Origin: Nitrospiraceae bacterium
Lineage (GTDB): Bacteria > Nitrospirota > Nitrospiria > Nitrospirales > Nitrospiraceae
Reading direction: 5' to 3'
Length of the DNA: 26,773 bases
Assembly (NCBI GenBank): GCA_014534095.1
Contig: JACVSD010000011.1
Coordinates: 1 to 26,773 of the forward strand
Positions 17,043-24,486 of this stretch are shown piece by piece; the first letter of the stretch is position 1; every line of letters starts with the position of its first letter. Made by a program: the position numbers and the translations under genes. A model generated the notes under the pieces. The model saw only the letters and a list, made by a program, of their open reading frames with translations, was not told where the DNA came from and ran no database searches.

Positions 17043-17070
17043 GTAAAGAAATGGTAAAAAGAAGCGGCTC
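17043..17070. promoter_or_regulatory. Direct-repeat element GTAAA-N6-GTAAAA-N5-CGGCTC upstream of paralog A
   Basis: GTAAA (17043-17047), GTAAAA (17054-17059) and CGGCTC (17065-17070) stand in the same order and spacing as at 18639-18666. It lies 141 to 168 bases upstream of the paralog A start codon. GTAAA repeats one helical turn apart resemble the direct-repeat sites of OmpR/PhoB-family regulators; the known CpxR box is GTAAA-N(4-8)-GTAAA. Binding here is inferred. Confidence 0.5.
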
Positions 17071-17109
17071 GGTGGCCGAGCTAGAGACAGACTGTGTCGG
17101 CGGGAAGCC

Positions 17110-17151
17110 GTCCGGCGCCGCATGAGATCAGCCACCTGCTGGGCGCCGGAC
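17110..17151 (-). terminator. Perfect 10-bp inverted repeat after paralog B
   Basis: GTCCGGCGCC (17110-17119) and GGCGCCGGAC (17142-17151) are perfectly complementary across a 22-base loop. Read on the minus strand, the stem begins 6 bases after the paralog B stop, so it is placed as its terminator. No T-run follows. Confidence 0.55.
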
Positions 17152-17157
17152 AGCCGC

Positions 17158-18492
17158 TCACTGCGCCAGGAGTTGAGCGGGCACTTTGACCAGCAGGGCT
17201 TCCAGACGATGACCGGATAGATTGGTGGTCCAGAGAAAGTACTCCCCGGTCACGTCGAGATTGCCATTCGGCATCTTATTGTACGTTGTCTTCCCTCCGG
17301 GAGCTTCGAGGCTTGTCATGACGGGCGCCACGATCAGCTGCCGATCGGTTCCGTCTAGCGGGATACACGTCACTTCATTTTGCACACCGGAGACGTCGGC
17401 ATTGCTGCCGCACACGTACTGATGCTCCATCGGCACGCCCGCCTTGGCGTTGGCGTGGCTGCGATGATTCAAGGCGGCGATATTCCAGTTGATGTTCGAA
17501 TGCACGACGGGGCCTTTGGTCACCGTGCGCCCCAGCACCCATGTTTGGGAGGCATTCGGCAGCGGATTCCAGCTGTCGGCACCGACAATGTAGCCGTATC
17601 CGAGGTCGGGGTGACTGACCGCACCGTCCTCACTGAGAATTCTGGCCACCTCGGTTTCGCTAGCCAGGTCGAAAATGCGCATGTCGGCATCGTAGCGGCC
17701 ATCGACGTTCTCCAGGCTCATGAGCCAATGTCCGCTCTTGTCCACTGTGCATTCCTCGAACATGCCCACCTTGCCAAAAAAAGCCAGCCGGTGCGCGTCC
17801 TCGTGATACACGACGCAGCCGAGCGCTTCGTCGGTGCCGGAGATCTTCAATGTGGCCGAATGGACCAGGTCGTCGTTGCTGGAATGCATCTGACTGATGT
17901 ACTTGTCGTTGCCCCACAGGCTGCTCACGTCAAAGACCGTGTCGAAGTGTTTCGCCTGGACGTCGTAGCGCAACAGTTTGGGCCCGTCGTTGATGTAGAG
18001 AGCGCTCGGCATGGAGGCGCTAAAATACCAGCCGCTGCCGCTGTTCCAGCTGAACTTGCTCGTCGGTTCGAAGAGCGGCCCCACTCTCGCAATGGCATCC
18101 TTGCTCTTGTCATAGCGGAAGAGGGTGGGACCTTCTCCCCCGTTGCGTCGATCGAAACTTAGAAACAGCAGCAGATCGTTGCTGTCGACGTGGTTGTTGG
18201 TATTGCGCCAAGACGCGTGACCAAGCGGATGCAGACAATCAGCGCCGGCGGCGCAGTCGGTCGGATCGGTAATGCGCACGGCTTGCGCATGATAGGGTGC
18301 AGGAAAGCGGAAAGCTCCCCGCGTCGGCGGAATGGAGGACCGGATCTGGTCCGCTGTCCATTTAGCTCGCACGCCGGTGGTCCTCGTTTCCACCCAGCCT
18401 CCGGGCGTCTGAGCTCCCACGGAAGCTGGAAAAGCGCTGAACGTTCCGCACAAGAGCCCGCACAGTACTGCAAGGCAACCGAATCGTGACAT
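17158..18492 (-). CDS. Secreted beta-propeller-like protein, paralog B
   Basis: This 444-residue protein aligns with paralog A over its whole length. Shared stretches include PTRGAFRFPAPY, SWRNTNNH, GPTLFRYDKSKDAI, SGWYFSASMP, LLRYDVQAKHFDTVFDV, QMHSSNDD, DKSG, DLGYGYIVG, NEVTC and NGNLDVTGEYFLWTTNLSGHRLEALLVKVP. A signal peptide (MSRFGCLAVLCGLLCGTFSAFPASVGA-Q, likely cut after VGA) sends it out of the cytoplasm. It ends at the point where paralog A continues into its FN3-like stub. GGGAGGT sits 5 bases before ATG 18492; an in-frame ATG at 18507 would place the ribosome site inside the gene. No family name is recognised. The strand-rich repeats suggest a beta-propeller, perhaps carbohydrate-binding or -cleaving. 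Confidence 0.8.
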   Translation of the reverse strand: MSRFGCLAVLCGLLCGTFSAFPASVGAQTPGGWVETRTTGVRAKWTADQIRSSIPPTRGAFRFPAPYHAQAVRITDPTDCAAGADCLHPLGHASWRNTNNHVDSNDLLLFLSFDRRNGGEGPTLFRYDKSKDAIARVGPLFEPTSKFSWNSGSGWYFSASMPSALYINDGPKLLRYDVQAKHFDTVFDVSSLWGNDKYISQMHSSNDDLVHSATLKISGTDEALGCVVYHEDAHRLAFFGKVGMFEECTVDKSGHWLMSLENVDGRYDADMRIFDLASETEVARILSEDGAVSHPDLGYGYIVGADSWNPLPNASQTWVLGRTVTKGPVVHSNINWNIAALNHRSHANAKAGVPMEHQYVCGSNADVSGVQNEVTCIPLDGTDRQLIVAPVMTSLEAPGGKTTYNKMPNGNLDVTGEYFLWTTNLSGHRLEALLVKVPAQLLAQ

Positions 18493-18638
18493 CGTGACCT
18501 CCCCCATCCCTGAAAGACTGGACCAAGCGCGCGCGGGGTGCGTCTCGGCCAGCCGTCTGTCGGGAGCAACCTAGCATGATCATTTCTTTGCCAGGGAAAC
18601 GGAGGGTTAATGCGAAACGAACGTTCCGAAAAGTGTCT

Positions 18639-18666
18639 GTAAAAAGTATGTAAAACCAGACGGCTC
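18639..18666. promoter_or_regulatory. Direct-repeat element GTAAA-N6-GTAAAA-N5-CGGCTC in divergent region
   Basis: GTAAA (18639-18643), GTAAAA (18650-18655) and CGGCTC (18661-18666) repeat the element at 17043-17070 with identical spacing. It is 147-174 bases upstream of paralog B and ends 16 bases before the acyltransferase start codon, so it could affect both divergent genes. A GAAAA at 18628 and GTTAA at 18606 continue the 11-base phase less well. Confidence 0.5.
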
Positions 18667-18682
18667 CTACAGTGAGGATGGA

Positions 18683-19366
18683 ATGATGACGTTTCAGGAA
18701 CTGCAGGCTCTCTGGAGAGCGGACCTCTATCGGCACACCGGAAGCACGGCGACGGCAGACTTGCTGAAGCATTTGCTCATTTCGGACGGGGATGAGCGTT
18801 TTAGTGACGGATTCAAATACACCTTCTATTTGCGTCTCTGCCGGTATCTGTTGCCGCGCAAATCGTCCTGGCTGGTGAAGCCGCTGTTTCTGCTCGCCCG
18901 CTATGTCTTCGTTCACTACCGGTACAAATTCGGCGTGTCGATCTCGCACGGCACGCAAATCGGACGCGGGCTCTATTTCGGTCATATCCGGAATATCGTG
19001 ATCAGCGATCAGGTGGTCATCGGAGAGAATTGCAACCTCAGCCAGGATGTGACCATTGGAGCGACCAATCGGGGATCCCGCAAAGGCACACCCATTATCG
19101 GTAATAATGTCTACATCGGTCCTGGCGCAAAGATCGTAGGAGCGGTGCGGATTGGCGATCACGTGGCCATCGGCGCCAATTGCGTCGTCACCAAAGACGT
19201 CCCGGACCATGCCGTCATTGTCGGGGTGCCGGGCCGCGTCATCTCGTTTGAAGGATCGAAGGACTACGTGTGCAGAACGGACATCGATGCCCACATGGCT
19301 CGGACCGAACGCCGACATGCCCTGAAGGATTTATGGCGGAAGGTGCGATCAGAATCACGCGCCTGA
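18683..19366 (+). CDS. Serine acetyltransferase-like hexapeptide acyltransferase
   Basis: This 227-residue protein has a helical N-terminal domain and a membrane-proximal hydrophobic patch (WLVKPLFLLARYVFVHY). A left-handed beta-helix of hexapeptide repeats spans about residues 88-195 (IGRGLYFGHIRNIVISDQVVIGENCNLSQDVTIG, then IIGNNVYIGPGAKIVG, IGDHVAIGANCVVTKDV). The GHIRNIVI His fits the catalytic His of CysE-like and exopolysaccharide acetyltransferases. These proteins transfer acetyl groups from acetyl-CoA to serine or sugar hydroxyls. Given the nearby polysaccharide locus, an O-acetyltransferase is as likely as a true serine acetyltransferase. Two ATG codons in tandem (18683, 18686) follow a GAGG; either could be used. 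It diverges from paralog B over the shared repeat element. Confidence 0.82.
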   Translation: MMTFQELQALWRADLYRHTGSTATADLLKHLLISDGDERFSDGFKYTFYLRLCRYLLPRKSSWLVKPLFLLARYVFVHYRYKFGVSISHGTQIGRGLYFGHIRNIVISDQVVIGENCNLSQDVTIGATNRGSRKGTPIIGNNVYIGPGAKIVGAVRIGDHVAIGANCVVTKDVPDHAVIVGVPGRVISFEGSKDYVCRTDIDAHMARTERRHALKDLWRKVRSESRA

Positions 19367-19628
19367 CACTTCACGGGTAAGACCGCAACCGGACTGATAT
19401 CAGCATCCTGATCCAGTCGGTTCCATGACACCGGCCCCTCCAGAGCCCACCGGTCGGCCGGGGCCGCCAATATTCCCCCTGTCACGCCTTCCCACCCCGA
19501 TCAGTACCCTCTTCATTCTGTTCTCCGGTAGAATCACTGAAGCCTTGCCAAATCGGCCACGGTCCTATGGAGGACACGGGTAGCACGTACACTGTCGAAC
19601 GTTCATCATCAAAGCGAGGAGGTCTTTT

Positions 19629-20000
19629 GTGATACGAAAAACTATGTCAGTCGCATTGCCGCTGGCCTTGTTGATATGGCTCCAGCCTCAGAGCGGCGCA
19701 GCTTGCCCAGCCGACGATTCGAAGGCGGCTCTGTCGGTGAGCGAGGAGCAATCGCCGGGCATGGCCGAACCAGAATCCCCGGAGATGCGGGCGAGCATCG
19801 TCGACCGGGATGGAGACCAATTCATCGCCAAAACCGAAACCGGCGATGAGTTTCGTTTGCCGGTTGAGGGAGCGCCACCCGACACGAGCGTGGGTGATGT
19901 CCTCCGGTTAGTTCCTGACCCTGACTCTCAAACCATGAATGTGTTCAAAGCCGATCCGGCCGATGACCGCCAGGAGGAGAATCCGTCGTCGCAGCTTTGA
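19629..20000 (+). CDS. Small secreted protein of unknown function (123 aa)
   Basis: A signal peptide (MIRKTMSVALPLALLIWLQPQSGAA, likely cut before CPADD) is followed by an acidic, Pro/Ser/Glu-rich linker. A compact strand-rich segment from about residue 54 to 108 (RASIVDRDGDQFIAKTETGDEFRLP, then VGDVLRLVPD) resembles a small beta-barrel. I recognise no family. GTG 19629 is chosen because GAGGAGGT lies 4 bases upstream; the internal ATG would lose this site. It stands alone, 262 bases after the acyltransferase gene and 199 bases before the ABC operon, so it may be transcribed separately. Confidence 0.65.
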   Translation: MIRKTMSVALPLALLIWLQPQSGAACPADDSKAALSVSEEQSPGMAEPESPEMRASIVDRDGDQFIAKTETGDEFRLPVEGAPPDTSVGDVLRLVPDPDSQTMNVFKADPADDRQEENPSSQL

Positions 20001-20119
20001 GAAGTCACGAGGGATGAGTGCTGAGGATGAGGGGCCGTGATGCGTTATGCGTGGAACGCGGTACAGGATTAGCGATGCCCGACGCACCTTCGGATTAATG
20101 CTGCCCGATGAAGGTGTTC

Positions 20120-20160
20120 AACCAAACAAACCAGATAAACCAAACCAACCAGAGACAACC
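20120..20160. repeat. Low-complexity AACCA-type tract before the ABC operon
   Basis: A 41-base stretch made almost only of A and C repeats units such as AAACCA and ACCAGA. It lies 40-80 bases upstream of the transporter ATPase gene. I take it as intergenic filler or slippage-derived DNA. Confidence 0.5.
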
Positions 20161-20199
20161 TAGAGGAGCCAGGTCCGTCGTACACGGAAATCCCGCTCT

Positions 20200-21351
20200 A
20201 TGGCCCGCATTGAACTGGAGCATGTCGGCAAAGATTTTGGCACCGTGGAGGTCCTCCACGATATCTCGTTGGACATCGAAGACTCCGAGTTCATGGCGGT
20301 CGTGGGTCCGTCGGGCTGCGGCAAATCAACGCTGATCCGCATGCTGGCGGGCTTCGAACGACCCTCCACCGGAGCGATTCGTTTTGATGGCACGCTCGTA
20401 AACGACATACCGCCTGGCCAACGGGGCGTCGCCATGGTCTTTCAGAACTATGCGCTCTATCCTCATATGACCGGGCGCGACAATATCGCTTTTGGTTTGC
20501 GCAATCTGCGCACTCCTGAGGCTGAGGTGCAGAAGCGGGTCCGCACAGTGGCCGAGATTCTCCAGATTGAGCCGCTTCTGGACCGCTTGCCGGACGAATT
20601 GTCGGGTGGTCAGCGCCAGCGCATTGCGATCGGACGCGCGATCATCAGAAATCCGAAGGTCTTTCTGTTCGATGAGCCGCTCTCGAACCTTGATGCCGCG
20701 CTTCGGGGTCACATGCGCGTCGAGCTCGCCCGTCTCCACCGGCGGTTCCGGGTGTCGACGGTGTACGTCACGCATGACCAGATCGAGGCCATGACGCTGG
20801 CCGACCGCATCGCGGTCCTGAACAAAGGCCGGCTGGAACAGGTCGGACCTCCGTTGGCACTGTACCACCGGCCGAAGAATCTCTTCGTCGCCGGGTTTCT
20901 CGGCTCGCCGCCGATGAACCTCTTGCCCGCCACGGTGCTCGATGTGACGGCCGGCTATGCGGACATGCGTTTACATGCAGGCGGTCAGTTGCGAAGCCGG
21001 GTCGATGCTCGGGCGCTGCGGGCGCACGCATCGGTTACCATCGGCATCCGCCCGCAACACATGCGGTTTACGGACAAGAAGGACGGACTGGCGGGACGGG
21101 TGAATGCGGTGGAGCGGCTTGGCAGCCGGACGGTCGTCTATGTGACCCTGGGCCCTCAATCAGCCGGTGCGATTGACTGCATTATTGAAGAAGAGGCGCA
21201 GTCCCTCCGCTACGGTCACGCGTCTGAAGCTCCGCCGGCTCCGGACACGGTGGTCCACGTCACGGCGCCTCCGGAGTCCGTCCATCTGTTCGATGAACAG
21301 GGCCTGGCGCTGCCGATGCTGGAACCTGCCGAACCGGTCACCGTGCCATAA
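20200..21351 (+). CDS. Sugar ABC transporter ATP-binding protein (MalK/UgpC type)
   Basis: This 383-residue CUT1-family ATPase has Walker A GPSGCGKST at residues 36-44, Q-loop FQNYALYPHM at 81-90, signature LSGGQ at 134-138 and Walker B VFLFDEP with Asp158-Glu159. The switch His lies in VTHDQ. A C-terminal MalK-type regulatory (TOBE/OB) region follows from about residue 240 (FLGSPPMNLLPA, IGIRPQHM). Two copies would power import of a sugar or glycerol-phosphate compound through the two permeases encoded next. The start ATG has only a weak GGAAA upstream. The first permease starts 9 bases after its stop. The substrate is not readable from an ATPase. Confidence 0.92.
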   Translation: MARIELEHVGKDFGTVEVLHDISLDIEDSEFMAVVGPSGCGKSTLIRMLAGFERPSTGAIRFDGTLVNDIPPGQRGVAMVFQNYALYPHMTGRDNIAFGLRNLRTPEAEVQKRVRTVAEILQIEPLLDRLPDELSGGQRQRIAIGRAIIRNPKVFLFDEPLSNLDAALRGHMRVELARLHRRFRVSTVYVTHDQIEAMTLADRIAVLNKGRLEQVGPPLALYHRPKNLFVAGFLGSPPMNLLPATVLDVTAGYADMRLHAGGQLRSRVDARALRAHASVTIGIRPQHMRFTDKKDGLAGRVNAVERLGSRTVVYVTLGPQSAGAIDCIIEEEAQSLRYGHASEAPPAPDTVVHVTAPPESVHLFDEQGLALPMLEPAEPVTVP

Positions 21352-21359
21352 CCACGCTC

Positions 21360-22259
21360 ATGCCCCGTCGATTCCTACCGTCTCGCGACACTTGTTACGC
21401 CCTCGCCTTCGTTTCTCCCTTTCTTCTTGTGAACCTCGCCTTTCTCGTCGTGCCGTTTGTCCGCGGATTGTGGATTAGCCTTCATGACTGGGAGTTGCTT
21501 GGCGGGCAGGCGGGGATGCGGCCCTCCTATGTCGGCCTCCGGAATTACCAGACCCTTCTGGACGACGGCCTGTTTTGGTCGTCGTTGTTACATACGGCTG
21601 AATTCGTGGTCATGGCGGTTCCCGCAATTACCGTCGTAGGGCTGGGATTCGCCTTAGCGCTGAACCGGCCGCTCCGCTCGTTCGCCTTCTTCAGGAGCGT
21701 GATCTTCCTGTCGGGGGCCTTGTCGGTCAGCGTGCTGACGCTCGTCTGGTTGATGGTCCTCAATCCGTCCCGCGGCCTACTCGGACAGGTGCTGCTGATG
21801 GCCGGCCTCGGGCCCCTCGATCTCCTGGCCGATCGGCGGTTTGCCATGCCGGCTCTCGTCGTGACGACCGTGTGGTGGTCCGCCGGGTTCCCTATGGCCC
21901 TGTTTCTGGCCGCTCTCCAGCAAATCCCGCGCGAACTTTACGAAGCGGCGCAACTCGACGGCGCCGGCAACTGGAGGACCTTCCGCAGCATTACGCTGCC
22001 CGGCATCATCCCCACGGTCTGGCTCGTCGTCCTGATGGAACTCATCCTGCAGGTCCAAGTGTTTGGGCAGGTGCTGCTCATGACGAAAGGCGGCCCGGCC
22101 AATTCCACGAAGGTGCTTGTCCAATACATATACGAGACCGGTTTTCGCGATTGGCAGGTCGGCTACGCCGCCGCCATGGCTATGGTGCTCTTCGGCATCA
22201 TGGTGGTCGCCTCGCTGTTTCAATTCCGCCTTCTCAGGACGCGCGAGGGGTTGCGATGA
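21360..22259 (+). CDS. Sugar ABC transporter permease (MalF/UgpA type)
   Basis: This 299-residue inner-membrane protein has six hydrophobic segments. The first is ALAFVSPFLLVNLAFLVVPFVRG and the last VGYAAAMAMVLFGIMVVASLFQF. The cytoplasmic EAA loop, EAAQLDGAGNWRTFRSITLPGI, docks the ATPase. The GGP-type end (MTKGGPANSTKVLVQYIYETGF) is typical of CUT1 permeases. It pairs with the next gene, whose ATG overlaps this stop codon (ATGA, 22256-22259), showing translational coupling. Confidence 0.92.
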   Translation: MPRRFLPSRDTCYALAFVSPFLLVNLAFLVVPFVRGLWISLHDWELLGGQAGMRPSYVGLRNYQTLLDDGLFWSSLLHTAEFVVMAVPAITVVGLGFALALNRPLRSFAFFRSVIFLSGALSVSVLTLVWLMVLNPSRGLLGQVLLMAGLGPLDLLADRRFAMPALVVTTVWWSAGFPMALFLAALQQIPRELYEAAQLDGAGNWRTFRSITLPGIIPTVWLVVLMELILQVQVFGQVLLMTKGGPANSTKVLVQYIYETGFRDWQVGYAAAMAMVLFGIMVVASLFQFRLLRTREGLR

Positions 22260-23080
22260 TGGACGGCCGGACGCCGAGGCTCCGCTTCATCATCATGACC
22301 GTGTTGGCCGCGCTGTGGGCGCTCCCTCTGGCTTGGGTCTTGCTGCTGTCGCTGAAGCCGAATGACGTCTTGCGGCAAGGCGGCCTTGAGTTGTTTCTGC
22401 CTTATCCGCTGACGATCGAGCATTATGCGACGTTGATGTCCGTCTCGCAGACGCCGGGCTGGTTGTTGAATAGTGTCATGGTCGCCGGCTCCATGACCGT
22501 GCTCACGCTGACGCTCTCGACGTTGTGCGGGTATGCGCTGGCGCGCATCCCGTTTCGGGGGCAGCGCACTCTGTGGCTGTTCATCCTGGCAGGGCTGATG
22601 ATTCCCTCACAAGCGGTGCTCTTTCCGCTCCATGAACTCTTCGCGCGGTGGAACCTGCACAACACACACCTCGCGCTGGTGGCGCCGCATCTTGCCGTCC
22701 CGTTCGGCTCTCTCCTCATGATGCAGTTCTTTCAAGCCGTCCCACGCGAATTGGAAGAGGCCGCGCAACTCGACCATGCGGGCCGGTTTACCATCTTCTT
22801 CACCATCATGCTGCCGCTCTCCCGGCCCGCCCTGACGACGCTCGCTGTGTTCACCTTCCTCACGGCCTGGAACGATTTCTTTTGGCCCTTAGTCTCGGCG
22901 ACCGACACGGCGTCTTATACGATCACCGTCGGATTGTCCTCGCTCCAGGGCAACTTCGCACAGTCGGAGGGCCTGGGGTTCATTATGGCTTCTGCCATCT
23001 TTGCGAGTGTTCCCATTGTCGTGGTCTATCTGTCGTTTCAGCGTCATATCATCCGGGGCTTTGCGTTCGGGGGGAAATAG
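22256..23080 (+). CDS. Sugar ABC transporter permease (MalG/UgpE type)
   Basis: This 274-residue inner-membrane protein has a first span at about residues 11-30 (IIMTVLAALWALPLAWVLLLSL) and the SLKP sequence that commonly follows it in MalG-type permeases. The EAA loop is EEAAQLDHAGRFTIFFTIMLP, followed by TFLTAWNDFFWPL, a family hallmark. Two adjacent ATG codons (22256, 22259) follow GAGGGG; either could initiate. The frame is open much further upstream, but that part overlaps the first permease and is not coding. The binding-protein gene starts on the last base of its stop codon. Confidence 0.92.
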   Translation: MMDGRTPRLRFIIMTVLAALWALPLAWVLLLSLKPNDVLRQGGLELFLPYPLTIEHYATLMSVSQTPGWLLNSVMVAGSMTVLTLTLSTLCGYALARIPFRGQRTLWLFILAGLMIPSQAVLFPLHELFARWNLHNTHLALVAPHLAVPFGSLLMMQFFQAVPRELEEAAQLDHAGRFTIFFTIMLPLSRPALTTLAVFTFLTAWNDFFWPLVSATDTASYTITVGLSSLQGNFAQSEGLGFIMASAIFASVPIVVVYLSFQRHIIRGFAFGGK

Positions 23081-24444
23081 TGACGAGAAGGAATGTGGCC
23101 GCCGCGTTGATGCTGATCCTGTTGGCGGTGATCGTCGCCGTCCTCGGGGCAGAGGCGCTACGGAATCAGCGCGAGACGGACCCGTCCGTCGCAGGGCCGA
23201 TCGACCTGACGCTCTACCGGTTCTTCGGGGGATGTTCCGATGAGTATGCGCATGTGACGGACGTCGCGTTGGCCGTCGGCGAGTGCGGGGTGATTCAGGT
23301 CCTTACCAACCGGTTCAACGCCGAGCACGATGGTGCCATCGTCGTGCGGACGCAGACCGCGGAGTGGAGCGGATACTACGATCGTTTGAGCGCCGCCTAT
23401 GCGGCCCGGCGTCCTCCGGATATCGCCGTGATGAATGGCAGCGTCTTGCCGGGTTTTGTCAGTCACCGGCTCGTGCGACCGCTGCATGAGGCGTTGCTCG
23501 AGGCGGGCGTTGCGCTGGAGGATGTGATCGAGTCCGCCCGAGCCGGTGTCACGTTCAATAGCGATATGTACGGCCTTCCGTATGACCTGCATGGCCTCCT
23601 GTGGCACGTCAACCTTGACCTGTTCGCCGAGGCCGGACTGATGGATAAGCGAGGGCCTGTCCTGCCGAGCAGCCCCGAGGAGCTGCTGGAGCAGGCGCGC
23701 GCGGTAAGGGCGACCACCGGGAAACGGTACATGGCCATTCCGTCGCAAACGGATCCCATGCCCACCTGGATGTTCGAAACGTGGGTATGGCAACAAGAGG
23801 CCGAACTGATCTCCGAGGACGGACGGACGGCGACGATCGAGCGTGGGGAGGCGCGCCGGGCGCTTGATTTGCTGGCGCTCCTGTACGAGCGGGGAGTGGC
23901 CCATGCGGGACAAGACTATGCAGGCGCGGAGCAGGCGTTTCTGAACGGGGAGGCGGCGGTGCTGGTCAACGGCACGTGGGTCGTCGACAGTTACTATGCG
24001 CAGACGGCTCGGCCGCAGACTGCGCTACGACGCTACGCGCCGCGCACGGTGCCCCGGCTCTTTTATACAGAGGCCGCCTGGACGGACAGCCATGTCTGGG
24101 TGCTGCCTCGCCATGAGCGACGTGATGCCCGACGAGAGCAGGCCGCGGTCAGGTTTCTCGCGTATCTGTTCGAGCATAGCGACGCATGGGCCAAGACCGG
24201 CCATCTGCCAGCCCGACGAAGCGTGCTTCAAAGCGCGGAGTTTGCTCGCCTGGCCGGGCGGGAAGGCTACCTCTCGACGGCGTCGGTTGCCCGCGCCTTG
24301 CCCAAAGTGGAACGCCATCGCGCCGTGCAGGACGCGCTCGCGCAGCAAGTCAATGCGACGTGGCTCCTCTCCCTCCCTCCGGGTGACGCCCTGCGGCGGG
24401 CACAGGAAGACGTGCAGCGAATTCTCAGGACCGGCTATCGATAA
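23080..24444 (+). CDS. Extracellular sugar-binding protein of ABC importer
   Basis: This 454-residue family 1 solute-binding protein captures the transported sugar in the periplasm. The N-terminus (MTRRNVAAALMLILLAVIVAVLGAEA) is an export signal without a lipobox Cys, so the protein is either cleaved after AEA or left anchored. The core follows: FNAEHDGAIVVRTQTAEWSGYYDRL, RRPPDIAVMNG, YGLPYDLHGLLWHVNLDLF and FLNGEAAVLVNGTWVVDSY. An extra segment near the start holds Cys52 and Cys69 (FFGGCSDEY, VGECGVIQ), possibly a disulfide. GTG 23080 is chosen because a run of six G at 23069-23074 precedes it and it alone retains the basic end of the signal. It overlaps the permease stop by one base. Binding proteins usually come first in such operons; here it is last. 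Confidence 0.88.
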   Translation: MTRRNVAAALMLILLAVIVAVLGAEALRNQRETDPSVAGPIDLTLYRFFGGCSDEYAHVTDVALAVGECGVIQVLTNRFNAEHDGAIVVRTQTAEWSGYYDRLSAAYAARRPPDIAVMNGSVLPGFVSHRLVRPLHEALLEAGVALEDVIESARAGVTFNSDMYGLPYDLHGLLWHVNLDLFAEAGLMDKRGPVLPSSPEELLEQARAVRATTGKRYMAIPSQTDPMPTWMFETWVWQQEAELISEDGRTATIERGEARRALDLLALLYERGVAHAGQDYAGAEQAFLNGEAAVLVNGTWVVDSYYAQTARPQTALRRYAPRTVPRLFYTEAAWTDSHVWVLPRHERRDARREQAAVRFLAYLFEHSDAWAKTGHLPARRSVLQSAEFARLAGREGYLSTASVARALPKVERHRAVQDALAQQVNATWLLSLPPGDALRRAQEDVQRILRTGYR

Positions 24445-24486
24445 GGCATTGGCGGCGGCGGATGCGCAGGAACCGACGGGAAGGGG

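Noticed and set aside
17380..18162. A 260-codon plus-strand frame inside paralog B
   Set aside because: Paralog A/B protein similarity shows the minus strand is the coding one; the plus frame has no ribosome site or motif.
20108..20335. Short frame starting MKVFNQTNQINQTNQ
   Set aside because: It runs through a low-complexity tract into the transporter ATPase gene in the wrong frame and has no ribosome site.
21872..22255. Upstream extension of the MalG-type permease frame
   Set aside because: The added part overlaps the first permease gene in another frame and reads as Arg/Pro-rich nonsense; the ATGA overlap at 22256 gives a normal-length permease.
22648..23079. Upstream extension of the binding-protein frame
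   Set aside because: It overlaps the second permease; the GTG at 23080 starts a proper export signal with a ribosome site.
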